Below, in pieces: positions 17,812-25,565 of a stretch of DNA of 64,000 nt (position 1 is the first letter of the stretch; each line of letters begins with the position of its first letter). The notes beneath the pieces were generated by a model. It had not been told where the DNA came from. It was given only the letters and a program-made list of their open reading frames with translations, and did not search any database. The translations under genes were made by a program, and so were the position numbers. Origin of the DNA: CAJQQK01 sp963696075 (GTDB lineage: Bacteria; Pseudomonadota; Alphaproteobacteria; Rhizobiales; Hyphomicrobiaceae); assembly GCA_963696075.1 (NCBI GenBank), contig CAVOJD010000010.1:62001-126000 (forward strand), written 5' to 3'.

Positions 17812-17851
17812 GTTGATATCAACCTATCGAACGAATTGAGTTGATGTCAAC
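17812..17851. promoter_or_regulatory. Two palindromic operators between marR and the SRPBCC-VOC operon
   Basis: GTTGATATCAAC (17812-17823) is a perfect 12-bp palindrome, and GTTGATGTCAAC (17840-17851) matches it at 11 of 12 positions. The centres are 28 bp apart, just under three helical turns. A TTGACA lies immediately upstream at 17798-17803 on the + strand, so the first site would fall in the spacer of a marR promoter. These are the likely binding sites of the adjacent MarR protein, which would control both directions. Confidence 0.8.
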
Positions 17852-17860
17852 ATAGTTCTC

Positions 17861-18325
17861 ATGACAATTCGCGACGACCTGCCCCTCAGTGTAACCCATG
17901 AGGTCCGTGACCGGTGCCTGTGCCTGCATCTCCAGCGCGCAGCCCGCGCGATCGGGCGCCATTTCGATGAAGCCTTGAAGCCTGTCGGCCTGACTAACGG
18001 CCAGTATTCGCTCCTCGTATCGCTCAACCGCCCGCACGCGCCGAAGATGAACGAGGTCGCCCATCTCCTCGCGCTTGATCGAACCACACTTACGGCCAAC
18101 CTCAAGCCGCTCCAGCGCCGCGGACTTGTCGACGTGATCCCCGATGCTGCCGATCGCCGCAGCCGGCGACTGGTACTGACGGATGAAGGCAAAGATCTGC
18201 TCACAGAGGCCGTGCCGATCTGGCGGGCAACCCACGACGAGATCGACCGGCTGGTCCCTGGCGGCGACACCGCCCGCCTCAAGGCTGACCTGCTCGCGTT
18301 GACATTCGGCGAGGTCTCTACGTGA
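17861..18325 (+). CDS. MarR family transcriptional regulator
   Basis: A 154-residue winged-helix regulator. Core: LKPVGLTNGQYSLLVSLNRPHAPKMNEVAHLLALDRTTLTANLKPLQRRGLV, then the wing DAADRRSRRLVLTDEGKDLL, both classic MarR features. It is divergent from the SRPBCC-VOC/DUF1428 operon. Two near-identical palindromes in the 84-bp divergent region suggest autorepression and control of that operon. The ligand is unknown. The ATG is at 17861; no strong Shine-Dalgarno is visible, as expected if the leader is short. Confidence 0.93.
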   Translation: MTIRDDLPLSVTHEVRDRCLCLHLQRAARAIGRHFDEALKPVGLTNGQYSLLVSLNRPHAPKMNEVAHLLALDRTTLTANLKPLQRRGLVDVIPDAADRRSRRLVLTDEGKDLLTEAVPIWRATHDEIDRLVPGGDTARLKADLLALTFGEVST

Positions 18326-18428
18326 CGCGGTTTCCGCATCAGAAAATCCCGGCGGCCGCCCGCTGCGCTTTTGTCGCCTGAGAGATAGCGCTAGGCTGTG
18401 AGTTCATTCCCCATTCGCGGAGGCAAGC

Positions 18429-19232
18429 GTGTTTGTTGATCGCCCGGACGGCAAACTCTTTTATCAGGTCATCGACGCCACGCCTGGTTGGCTGCCTGAC
18501 CCTGAAACCATCGTCTTCCTGCATGGGGTCGGCGCGGGCGGTGAGTTGTGGGCCGGCTGGTTTCCAGCGCTCGCCGATCGCTACCGCCTCGTCCTGATTG
18601 ACACGCGCGGCTGCGGCCAGTCGGCTGAAATCGGCAACTACGCCGCCTGGACCCTCGACGGCCTTTCCGACGACGTGCTCGCGGTCGCCGATCATGCGGG
18701 CCTTGATCAGTTCCACATCGTCGGCGAATCCGCTGGCGGCACCGCCGTCCTCAATCTCGTCAGCCGTGGCCTCGACCGCATCAAGACGGCAACGACACTC
18801 TCGACCGCCCATCGCGGCGGCCAGATCGAGCGCGTCCGCAAATGGCGCGCGGATATCGAGGCGAAGGGCGTCGCCTGGTGGTCCGGTGAGATGATGGATC
18901 ATCGCTTCCACCCCGGCGCCTTGAGCGAGGCCGAGGCCGCGTTCTTCAAGGCCCGGCAGGACGCCTCCACCGCCGAGGCGCTCCTGCGCAAGGGCGACAT
19001 CCTGCTCGAGACCGACCTGACGCCCAAACTTGCCGGCATCCGCTGCCCGCTGCTGATGATCCTGCCGGACCGCAGCCCGTTCGTGACGCCCGATATCGGT
19101 GTCGAGATCCTCGGCCTCGTGCCGGGTTCGGATCTCGCGATCATCCCGCATTCGAAGCACGGCATCTTCTATTCGCACGCAGCCTTCGCCAGTCACCTCA
19201 TGCGCGACTTCCTGGCGGGCAACGGTTCCTGA
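18429..19232 (+). CDS. Alpha/beta hydrolase
   Basis: A 267-residue alpha/beta-fold hydrolase. Oxyanion-hole region VFLHGVGAGGELWAG, nucleophile elbow GESAGGTA (Ser), and a His-containing C-terminal region IPHSKHGIFYSHAAF. The start is GTG 18429, preceded by GGAGGCAAGC. The cap region (about 125-200) contains WWSGEMMDHRF, which I cannot tie to a known substrate. Possible roles include lactonase or esterase. It follows marR by 103 nt but may have its own promoter. Confidence 0.88.
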   Translation: MFVDRPDGKLFYQVIDATPGWLPDPETIVFLHGVGAGGELWAGWFPALADRYRLVLIDTRGCGQSAEIGNYAAWTLDGLSDDVLAVADHAGLDQFHIVGESAGGTAVLNLVSRGLDRIKTATTLSTAHRGGQIERVRKWRADIEAKGVAWWSGEMMDHRFHPGALSEAEAAFFKARQDASTAEALLRKGDILLETDLTPKLAGIRCPLLMILPDRSPFVTPDIGVEILGLVPGSDLAIIPHSKHGIFYSHAAFASHLMRDFLAGNGS

Positions 19233-19238
19233 GCGCGT

Positions 19239-20015
19239 CTACTCGCCGAATGCGCCGCCCCGCCCGGCGCCATCGCGAAACCGCGCCGCACCCGATTGGC
19301 CTTCGGCTGCGACCGCGCCGATCCCCTCGGCGAATTCAGCCTTCATTGCATCCGCGAATGAAGCGTCCCACTGCCGGTAGACCGAGGCGCGGTCCGTGTT
19401 CATGCAAAGCTGCGGGAACTTGGCAATCTCATGCGCCAGAGCCTCCGCCGCCGCCCGCGACTGCCCAACCGGCACGACGCGGTTGGCAAGGCCCATGCCC
19501 ATCGCTTCATCGGCCCCCACCGGCCGCCCGGTGAGGATCATGTCGAGCGCGCGGCTCTGCCCGATCAGCCGTGGCAGGCGCACGGTCCCGCCATCGATCA
19601 GCGGCACGCCCCACCGCCGGCAATAGACCCCGAATGTCGCGTTTTCCTCGACAACCCGCATGTCGCACCAGATCGCAAGCTCGAGCCCGCCGGCGACCGC
19701 ATATCCCGAAACAGCCGCGATCACCGGTTTCGAGAGCGCCAGCCGCGACGGACCCATCGGCCCGTCGCCGTCGGCCGTGTAGCGCGCCTTGCGCTCCCCG
19801 CTGGCGATCGCTTTCAGGTCGGCCCCGGCGCAGAAGCATCCCCCCGCCCCCCAGAGCACGGCCACCTTCTGCCCGGCGTCGGCGTCAAAGGCGCGGAAGG
19901 CATCCGCCAGCATTTCCGCCGTCTCGTTATCGACTGCGTTGCGCACGTCGGGCCGGTTGATGATGATCGTCGTGACGGCGCCATCGCGTTCAACGACGAC
20001 TTTCGGGTCGGACAT
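19239..20015 (-). CDS. Crotonase-fold enoyl-CoA hydratase/isomerase family protein
   Basis: A 258-residue crotonase-superfamily protein: IIINRPDVRNAVD, oxyanion-hole segments CFCAGADLKAIASGE and SGYAVAGGLELAIWCDMRV, and WGVPLIDGGTVRLPRLIGQSRALDMILTGR. In place of the second catalytic Glu region of classical hydratases it has the GVPLIDGG pattern, common in uncharacterised enoyl-CoA hydratases. The start at 20015 is chosen because GAGGA sits about 7 nt upstream; an ATG 6 nt earlier is too close to it. It is convergent with the alpha/beta hydrolase gene, with 6 nt between them. Confidence 0.9.
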   Translation of the reverse strand: MSDPKVVVERDGAVTTIIINRPDVRNAVDNETAEMLADAFRAFDADAGQKVAVLWGAGGCFCAGADLKAIASGERKARYTADGDGPMGPSRLALSKPVIAAVSGYAVAGGLELAIWCDMRVVEENATFGVYCRRWGVPLIDGGTVRLPRLIGQSRALDMILTGRPVGADEAMGMGLANRVVPVGQSRAAAEALAHEIAKFPQLCMNTDRASVYRQWDASFADAMKAEFAEGIGAVAAEGQSGAARFRDGAGRGGAFGE

Positions 20016-20120
20016 GGGCATTTCCTCGGGCTTCTTGCTTGACCATCGGGCCCCGGACCAGTGTGGTGCCCGTGACCGCCTTTTCAGGCAACGAGTATAG
20101 TGCGGCCCAAGGGGGAGCCA

Positions 20121-21089
20121 ATGCCAACATCATTCCTGCCCATCTCAGGCTTCGATCTGCCCCGCTTCGCCGGCATCCCGACGTTCATGCGCCTGCCCTA
20201 TGTGCCGCCGGATCATGCCGATGCCGGCGATGTTGCGATCGGCTTCATCGGCATTCCCTTCGACGGCGCGACGACCAACCGGCCCGGTGCCCGCCACGGC
20301 CCGCGCGCGCTGCGTGATGCCTCGACCATGATCCGCCAGATCCACCCGACCCACGACATCAACCCCTTCGAGATGGTCAATTGCGCCGACATGGGCGATG
20401 TCGGCGTCAATCCCGTCGACGTTGCAGCCACGCTCGAGCGCACCACCGCCTTCTATGACAAGGTCCACGCCCTCGGCATCCGTCCGATGACGGCTGGTGG
20501 CGACCACCTGATGTCGCTCCCCGTCCTGCGCGCGCTGGCCCGCGAACGGCCGCTGGGCATGATCCACTTCGACGCCCATTCCGATCTCTGGGACAGCTAT
20601 TTCGGCGGCTTCAAGTATGTCCACGGCACGCCCTTCCGCCGCGCCGTCGAGGAGGGACTGCTCGATCCAAAGCGCATCATCCAGATCGGCATTCGCGGCA
20701 CCATGTCGGACCGCTCCGATGTTGATTTCGCCCAAGCCAACGCCATCCGTCAGGTCCGCATCGAAGAACTGATGGCGCGCGGCCCCGACGACGTGATGGC
20801 CGAGGCGCGCGAGATCGTCGGCCAGGACCCGGTCTATGTCTCCTTCGATATCGACGGCATCGACCCGTCGTTCGCACCCGGCACGGGCACGCCCGAGATC
20901 GGCGGCTTCACGCCCTTTGAGGCTCAACAGATGGTTCGCCACCTGATGGGCCTCGACATCGCCGGCTGCGATCTGGTCGAAGTCTCCCCACCCTTCGATG
21001 CCGCCGGCATGACTTCATGGATCGGCGCGTCGATGATGTTTGAATTGCTCTGCCCGCTCGCCGCCGCTGCATCGCGCGGCGCGGCGTAG
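20121..21089 (+). CDS. speB: Agmatinase-like ureohydrolase
   Basis: A 322-residue arginase/agmatinase-superfamily enzyme with a binuclear metal site. Ligand motifs: GGDH, HFDAHSD and SFDIDGIDPS. IGIPFDGATTNRPGARHGPRALRDAS is the usual N-terminal signature. It would hydrolyse agmatine or a related guanidino compound to release urea; guanidinobutyrase, guanidinopropionase or guanidine hydrolase are alternatives that share these motifs. ATG 20121 is preceded by GGGGGAG; an upstream in-frame ATG at 20100 is less likely. Structured repeat array B begins 24 nt after the stop codon. Confidence 0.88.
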   Translation: MPTSFLPISGFDLPRFAGIPTFMRLPYVPPDHADAGDVAIGFIGIPFDGATTNRPGARHGPRALRDASTMIRQIHPTHDINPFEMVNCADMGDVGVNPVDVAATLERTTAFYDKVHALGIRPMTAGGDHLMSLPVLRALARERPLGMIHFDAHSDLWDSYFGGFKYVHGTPFRRAVEEGLLDPKRIIQIGIRGTMSDRSDVDFAQANAIRQVRIEELMARGPDDVMAEAREIVGQDPVYVSFDIDGIDPSFAPGTGTPEIGGFTPFEAQQMVRHLMGLDIAGCDLVEVSPPFDAAGMTSWIGASMMFELLCPLAAAASRGAA

Positions 21090-21112
21090 TCTCACCCTTT
21101 GCCGTGCCCAAT

Positions 21113-21337
21113 CGAGTTCGCTTTACGAACTCGGGGAGCGCACGCGACCCGGCGCTTAGCGCCGCCCCTGCGGCGAGCCCGGCCCGCTGGGCCGTAATAG
21201 TCCGCAATCCCCTCTCCTTCGGCGGCGCAGCCGCCGGGGAGCGCACGCGACCCGGGCCTTAGGCCCGCCCCCGCGGAGGCCCAAGCGAAGCGAGGAACAG
21301 CCGTGAGCGAAATCAACCAGCCGTGAGCGAAATCAAC
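21113..21337 (+). repeat. Array B: two non-identical three-hairpin elements plus a 20-bp tandem duplication
   Basis: Element B1 (21113-about 21195) has hairpin 1 CGAGTTCG-CTTTA-CGAACTCG, hairpin 2 CGGCGC-TTA-GCGCCG and hairpin 3 CGGCCC-GCT-GGGCCG, but lacks the GTGAGCGAAA tail. Element B2 (21220-21317) has CGGCGGC-GCA-GCCGCCG, then CGGGCC-TTA-GGCCCG and a degenerate third hairpin. Its tail CAGCCGTGAGCGAAATCAAC is duplicated exactly (21298-21317, 21318-21337). The array fills the gap between the convergent speB-like and bactofilin genes, reaching within 12 nt of the bactofilin stop. Confidence 0.93.
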
Positions 21338-21348
21338 TCCATCAACTC

Positions 21349-21996
21349 CTACCCCTCGATCCGCACCAGTACCGGCCGCGCGCCGCCTGCCGTAGCGCCG
21401 TCGTCATCCGAGACGATCACGTCGAACCCGGCCACCCGGCCTTCGCCGTTGTGGACGAAGACGATTGCGCCGGCGTTGATGTCGGCTTGGGTGAATTTCT
21501 GGATCGCAGCCCGGCTCTCGTCGGCTCTGGCGAGATAACCGTTGAGCATGCCGGAGGCGGTATAGGTCAGCGCGGTCGCGGCATCGTCGGCATCCGTCGC
21601 GTTGAGATCGCTCGGCGTGATCTGAACCATGTCGCCGCGCGCCACCACGAGTTCGAAATCGCCGGCGAGCTCAGGCGGCACGTTGCGGGCATCGGCCGTG
21701 AAGTGGCCGCCGTACTCGATGGCGATCTGCCCGTAGCTGATGCGCCCGACCACGTCGCCGGTGCTCGTGATCGAGAGCAGTTTCTGCACCGTCGCCTCAC
21801 CGCGAAGCTGCCCGTGGATGACCGCCTCATCGACCTTGAGACTACCTTTGAATTCGCCCGTTGGCCCGATCACCAGCTTGCGCGTGACGATCGTCCCTTC
21901 GACCTGGCCGTTGATTTCGACGAGGTTGCCACCCCGGATCTGGCCGATGAACTGATCACCGGCAGCGATGACCATGTCTCTGTTCAATGCGTTCAA
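21349..21996 (-). CDS. Bactofilin-domain protein with C-terminal CSPG/cadherin-like repeat
   Basis: 215 residues. Residues 10-95 follow the bactofilin (DUF583) right-handed beta-helix pattern: IAAGDQFIGQIRGGNLVEINGQVEGTIVTRKLVIGPTGEFKGSLKVDEAVIHGQLRGEATV...GDVVGRISYGQIAIEYGGHFTAD. Residues 112-215 resemble a single CSPG/Cadherin_3-type repeat: LVVARGDMVQITPSDLNATDADDAATALTYTAS, KFTQADINAGAIVFVHNGEG, FDVIVSDDDGA. Bactofilins are cytoplasmic or membrane-associated scaffold polymers, whereas CSPG repeats normally belong to large extracellular adhesins. No signal peptide is visible. Convergent with speB. Confidence 0.8.
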   Translation of the reverse strand: MNALNRDMVIAAGDQFIGQIRGGNLVEINGQVEGTIVTRKLVIGPTGEFKGSLKVDEAVIHGQLRGEATVQKLLSITSTGDVVGRISYGQIAIEYGGHFTADARNVPPELAGDFELVVARGDMVQITPSDLNATDADDAATALTYTASGMLNGYLARADESRAAIQKFTQADINAGAIVFVHNGEGRVAGFDVIVSDDDGATAGGARPVLVRIEG

Positions 21997-22190
21997 CGTG
22001 CGAACCCTTTACTCGACGCCCCGGCCGGTCGCCGCGCCCATCGGCGTCCGGTGGTGGCGTTACGCGCCTTTACCTCGCTCCGCGCACAAGGCGTCGCAAA
22101 GCAGGCAGCACAATGGCCTACAGTCAATCAGCATTGTGTCGTAGCCGGATAATCCCGGTCGAGCGAGGCAAAAAAGGGGCTGCAAGGGCG

Positions 22191-23804
22191 CTACTGCGGC
22201 CCGAACACCGTCGCAGCCGCCAACGCCGTGACGGAAATCGCGATAATCCAGAGCGCAATCCGTCCCCAAATCCCCTGCTGGCGCTCATTGACGGCGATCC
22301 GCCGGATCGTCTCGTCATCGAGCCGGATGCCGGTATCCGCCATCTGCGCCAGCGAATGGCCGGCCCGTTCCGCTTCTGCGATCAGGCGCGGCGCTTCCGT
22401 GATCAGGCGTCCGATCACGTTGGCCCCCTCGCCGGCATCCTTGAGGCGTCCGGCAACGCCGTAGGTCTTTTCCACCCAGTCCTTCGCCACCGGCTCTGCC
22501 GCCGTCCACATGTTGATGTTCGGGTCCAGCGACCGGGCGACGCCTTCCACGATCACCATGCTCTTTTGCAGCATGATGAGTTCGGGCCGGGTCTGCATGT
22601 CGAACACATCCGTATAGGCGAAGAGCTGCCCGAGCAGGTCCGCCATCGAGATTTCATCAGCCGTACGGCCGTGGATCGGCTCTCCGATCGCGCGCATCGC
22701 CTGAGCGAACACGGCAACGGGGTGATGCGGCGGCACGTAGCCGGCGTCGAAATGGACCTGGGCGGCCTGCATATAGTCGCGCGTAATCAACCCGTTCAGA
22801 ATCTCGGCGAGATAGCGCCGCTCCATCCGCCCGAGCCGGCCCATGATGCCGAAATCGACCGCGACCACATTGCCGGCCGGGTCAACGAACAGGTTGCCCT
22901 GGTGCATGTCGGCATGAAAGAAGCCGTCGCGCATCGCGTGGCGCAGAAAACTTCGAATGACCGTCAGCCCAAGCGCCTGGAGATCGTGTCCCTGTTCCTT
23001 GAGCGCGTCGCGGTCGGAAATCGGGATGCCGTCGATCCACTCAAGCGTCATCATCCGCTTGGCGGTCCGCCGCCAGTCGACGGTTGGAACGCGGAACTTG
23101 CCACCGTCGAGTTCAGCATCATCGACGATGTTGTCGGCCATTTCCGAGATCGCGGCGGCCTCCAGCCGCAAGTCCATCTCGAGTTCCGTTGTCCGCTTGA
23201 GCGTATCGACCACGGCAACCGGCCGAAGCCGCCGCGAAGGTGGATGCGCCCATTCGATCAGGCGGGCGGCGAAATAGAAGCTGTCGAGATCATGGCGGAA
23301 GCGCCGCTCGACTCCGGGCCTCAGGATCTTGACGGCAACTTCCCGCTCGCCGGTTTCCGTGGCAACCGTCGCCTTGTGGACTTGCGCAATCGAAGCAGCC
23401 GCAATCGGTGGCCCGAACGACGTGAAATGGTCCTCCAGCCGCCCCCCGAGCGCGTCTTCGACCGCCCGTCGCGCTTCCGCCATCGAAAACGGCTTGAGGC
23501 TGTCCTGGAGATGCCGCAGGTCCTCGGCCGTCTCCTGGCCGATGACGTCCGCCCGCGTCGCCATGAACTGCCCGAGCTTGATGTAGCTCGGCCCAAGCTT
23601 GGTGAACGCCGCGCTGATCCGCTGCTCGCGCGGCTCCCGCGCCCGGAACGGCCACGTCACCACCCGCACCGGCCATGTTGCCATCTGCCCGATCTTGAGC
23701 AGCAAGGGGACTTTCTGCCCCTTCGGCACCAACCGCACGCCGTATTGCGCAAACACGAAGCCCGCGCGGGCGAGGCGGAACAGGTTGGCGATTGAAGTTG
23801 CCAT
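22191..23804 (-). CDS. ubiB: Ubiquinone biosynthesis accessory kinase-like protein UbiB
   Basis: 537 residues from the ATG at 23804. It is an ABC1/ADCK/UbiB protein-kinase-like protein with ATPase activity, needed for aerobic ubiquinone synthesis. Seen: the KxGQ-type motif in SYIKLGQFMATRADVIG, the Ala-rich loop AAASIAQVHKA, catalytic-loop residues HADMHQGNLFV and VAVDFGIMGRLG. C-terminal hydrophobic helix IALWIIAISVTALAAATVFG. Located after ubiE on the - strand with a 180-nt gap. An upstream in-frame start (23882) adds 26 non-conserved residues. Confidence 0.96.
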   Translation of the reverse strand: MATSIANLFRLARAGFVFAQYGVRLVPKGQKVPLLLKIGQMATWPVRVVTWPFRAREPREQRISAAFTKLGPSYIKLGQFMATRADVIGQETAEDLRHLQDSLKPFSMAEARRAVEDALGGRLEDHFTSFGPPIAAASIAQVHKATVATETGEREVAVKILRPGVERRFRHDLDSFYFAARLIEWAHPPSRRLRPVAVVDTLKRTTELEMDLRLEAAAISEMADNIVDDAELDGGKFRVPTVDWRRTAKRMMTLEWIDGIPISDRDALKEQGHDLQALGLTVIRSFLRHAMRDGFFHADMHQGNLFVDPAGNVVAVDFGIMGRLGRMERRYLAEILNGLITRDYMQAAQVHFDAGYVPPHHPVAVFAQAMRAIGEPIHGRTADEISMADLLGQLFAYTDVFDMQTRPELIMLQKSMVIVEGVARSLDPNINMWTAAEPVAKDWVEKTYGVAGRLKDAGEGANVIGRLITEAPRLIAEAERAGHSLAQMADTGIRLDDETIRRIAVNERQQGIWGRIALWIIAISVTALAAATVFGPQ

Positions 23805-23983
23805 GGGGCTCCAGATGGGACGGGGACGGCTTGACAAGGTGCTGGCGGCCATCGCGGCGCGACCTGCCGCGCGAACCGGCATCCCTTATGCCGGAACGCG
23901 TCGCATGACGGAAGGCGGCGTCGACGCCTCGGTGAACAGTTTCATAGCCTCCAGGCCGCAAAAGTGGGCCGATGGCAATGAAA

Positions 23984-24778
23984 CTACGTGCGCCAGCCGC
24001 TGTGGATTGCCGCGACACCGCCGGTCAGGTTGCGATAGGAAACCCGCGAGAAGCCCGCCGCCCGGATCATCGCGGCAAAGGTCTCCTGGTCCGGGAACTT
24101 GCGAATGCTTTCAACGAGATAGCGATAGGACTCTTCATCTCCTGCCGCCAGCCGGCCGAGCCGCGGGATAATCTCGAAGGAATGGAAATCGTAGATCCGG
24201 TCGAGGATCGGCACGTCCACCTGTGAAAACTCCAGGCACAGGAACCGCCCGCCGGGCTTCAGCACCCGGTAGGCCTCTCGGAGTGCGGCGTCGATGTGCG
24301 TCACATTTCGAATGCCGAACGCGATGGTATAGGCATCGAACGCGCCGTCCGCGAATGGAAGCGCTTCGGCGTTGCCTTCGATGAGTTCGATACGCTCCGC
24401 GAGACCCGCGTCATTGACGCGGCGCTGGCCGACGTCGAGCATCTCGGGGCTGATGTCGCAGATCACGGCGGTGCATCCGGCCCCGCCGCGCCGGATCGCC
24501 CGGAGTGCGACATCGCCGGTCCCGCCCGCAACGTCGAGAAGGCGAAACGGACGATCGGATTTCGGTGGCCCGAGCTGCGTGACGAAATCGTCTTTCCAAA
24601 GCCTGTGCAACCCACCCGACATCAGGTCGTTCATCAGGTCGTAGCTTTCCGCCACGCTCGAGAACACGCGGTTGACCAACCCCTGGCGCTCGTCTTCAGC
24701 GACGTCACGGTAGCCGAAGGAGTGGGTGGCGGCCCCATCGGAAGTCTTGTTCGGATCTTGGCTCATGCCACCACTCAT
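23984..24778 (-). CDS. ubiE: Bifunctional demethylmenaquinone/2-methoxy-6-polyprenyl-1,4-benzoquinol methylase
   Basis: A 264-residue SAM-dependent C-methyltransferase of ubiquinone synthesis. SAM motif I LLDVAGGTGDVALR, motif II region DAYTIAFGIRNVTHIDAALREAYRVLKPGGRFLCLEFS, and C-terminal YRNLTGGVAAIHSGWR are classical UbiE signatures. The N-terminus may start at 24778 or four codons later at 24766. It is the first gene of a ubiE-ubiB pair divergent from mutM, the conserved Hyphomicrobiales layout near dnaA. Confidence 0.97.
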   Translation of the reverse strand: MSGGMSQDPNKTSDGAATHSFGYRDVAEDERQGLVNRVFSSVAESYDLMNDLMSGGLHRLWKDDFVTQLGPPKSDRPFRLLDVAGGTGDVALRAIRRGGAGCTAVICDISPEMLDVGQRRVNDAGLAERIELIEGNAEALPFADGAFDAYTIAFGIRNVTHIDAALREAYRVLKPGGRFLCLEFSQVDVPILDRIYDFHSFEIIPRLGRLAAGDEESYRYLVESIRKFPDQETFAAMIRAAGFSRVSYRNLTGGVAAIHSGWRT

Positions 24779-24891
24779 AGCGCAGCCCGCACGCCTTTGC
24801 TACGCGGCCAGCCGCGCGGCCTTAAGGCGCGTTTTCCAGCAGTGTTCCCAAGGGCAAGTCGCGGCAACGCGGGGGTCGCCGGCGATCTGCG

Positions 24892-25026
24892 TCAGGCCTG
24901 CGTATTGAGCACGAAAATGATCCCGCCGATCGAGGCAATCCACCACGCAATGCAAAGGAACGCCACGAGGCGACCCTTGCGCCAGCGGAGATTTGCTTGG
25001 TCATCGGATTCCGCCATATACGACAT
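24892..25026 (-). CDS. 44-residue single-pass membrane protein, unknown
   Basis: A small gene starting at ATG 25026 (MSYMAESDDQANLRWRKGR) with one hydrophobic helix (RLVAFLCIAWWIASIGGIIFV) and a short NTQA tail. GGAGGAC lies about 6 nt upstream, a near-perfect ribosome site, which is the main reason for calling it. The frame is open further upstream without a comparable site. The charged N-terminus and single helix suggest a small inner-membrane protein. I do not recognise a family. Confidence 0.65.
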   Translation of the reverse strand: MSYMAESDDQANLRWRKGRLVAFLCIAWWIASIGGIIFVLNTQA

Positions 25027-25565
25027 CGATTGTCCTCCATGCGCAGCCGCGCTTTTTGGTGAGCACGCGAGGAGGGCGGCGATCCGGCCCGTGCGGCCGG
25101 GCGCGCGATGGCACGGTCGATGGGGCACCGGAAAGATGGGTCGCAACAACGGCCGAGGGGCCGAAACGGGCGACGCGCGCACTGGTCTCACAGCTCAAAT
25201 GCTTGGATAAGCCAGTTCAGGCGACCGTTTCCGGGCGTCGGGAACTCTCGGTTCAGGTGTTACGTCACGAAAGACGCACAGACGTCCGTTCACCCGCGTA
25301 AGGAGGACGCGCGCCATCCAAATTGGCAACGCACCGACGCGCTCATTGTCCCGCCCCGCATGGCGATTTGGCAAGCACTTTTCGCAAATCGGCCTCAAAC
25401 GGTTCCTTTGAAATGCCTTTGACGGCGCCTTTTCGGCCTGAACGAGCGGCGGAAGCCAAGCCATTCGACGCCGTGGATAGCGCGCTTTTTGAAACGGAAT
25501 TGTTTCCATCTGCGCTTGAAACGATCTAAGCCATCGAACCGCGCCAGCTAGCGAGTTTGCCCAAA
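25027..25565. other. Intergenic region upstream of mutM
   Basis: 539 bp between the 44-residue gene and mutM. It contains the divergent promoters and, at 25479-25529, a diverged end of the MITE-like repeat. No other gene is supportable: overlapping frames lack ribosome sites and conserved features. Confidence 0.55.
25479..25529. repeat. Diverged right half of the MITE-like element upstream of mutM
   Basis: The block AGCGCGCTTTTTGAAAC, then GGAATTGTTTCCATCT, then TTGAAACGATCTAA aligns along its length with the right end of the 9243-9514 element (inner repeat plus terminal repeat, 9464-9514). No left end is visible. It ends 36 nt before the mutM ATG, so it probably lies in the mutM leader or promoter. 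Confidence 0.6.

Noticed and set aside
21987..23795. 602-codon + strand frame opposite ubiB
   Set aside because: Shadow of ubiB with Arg/His/Pro-rich translation and no family features.
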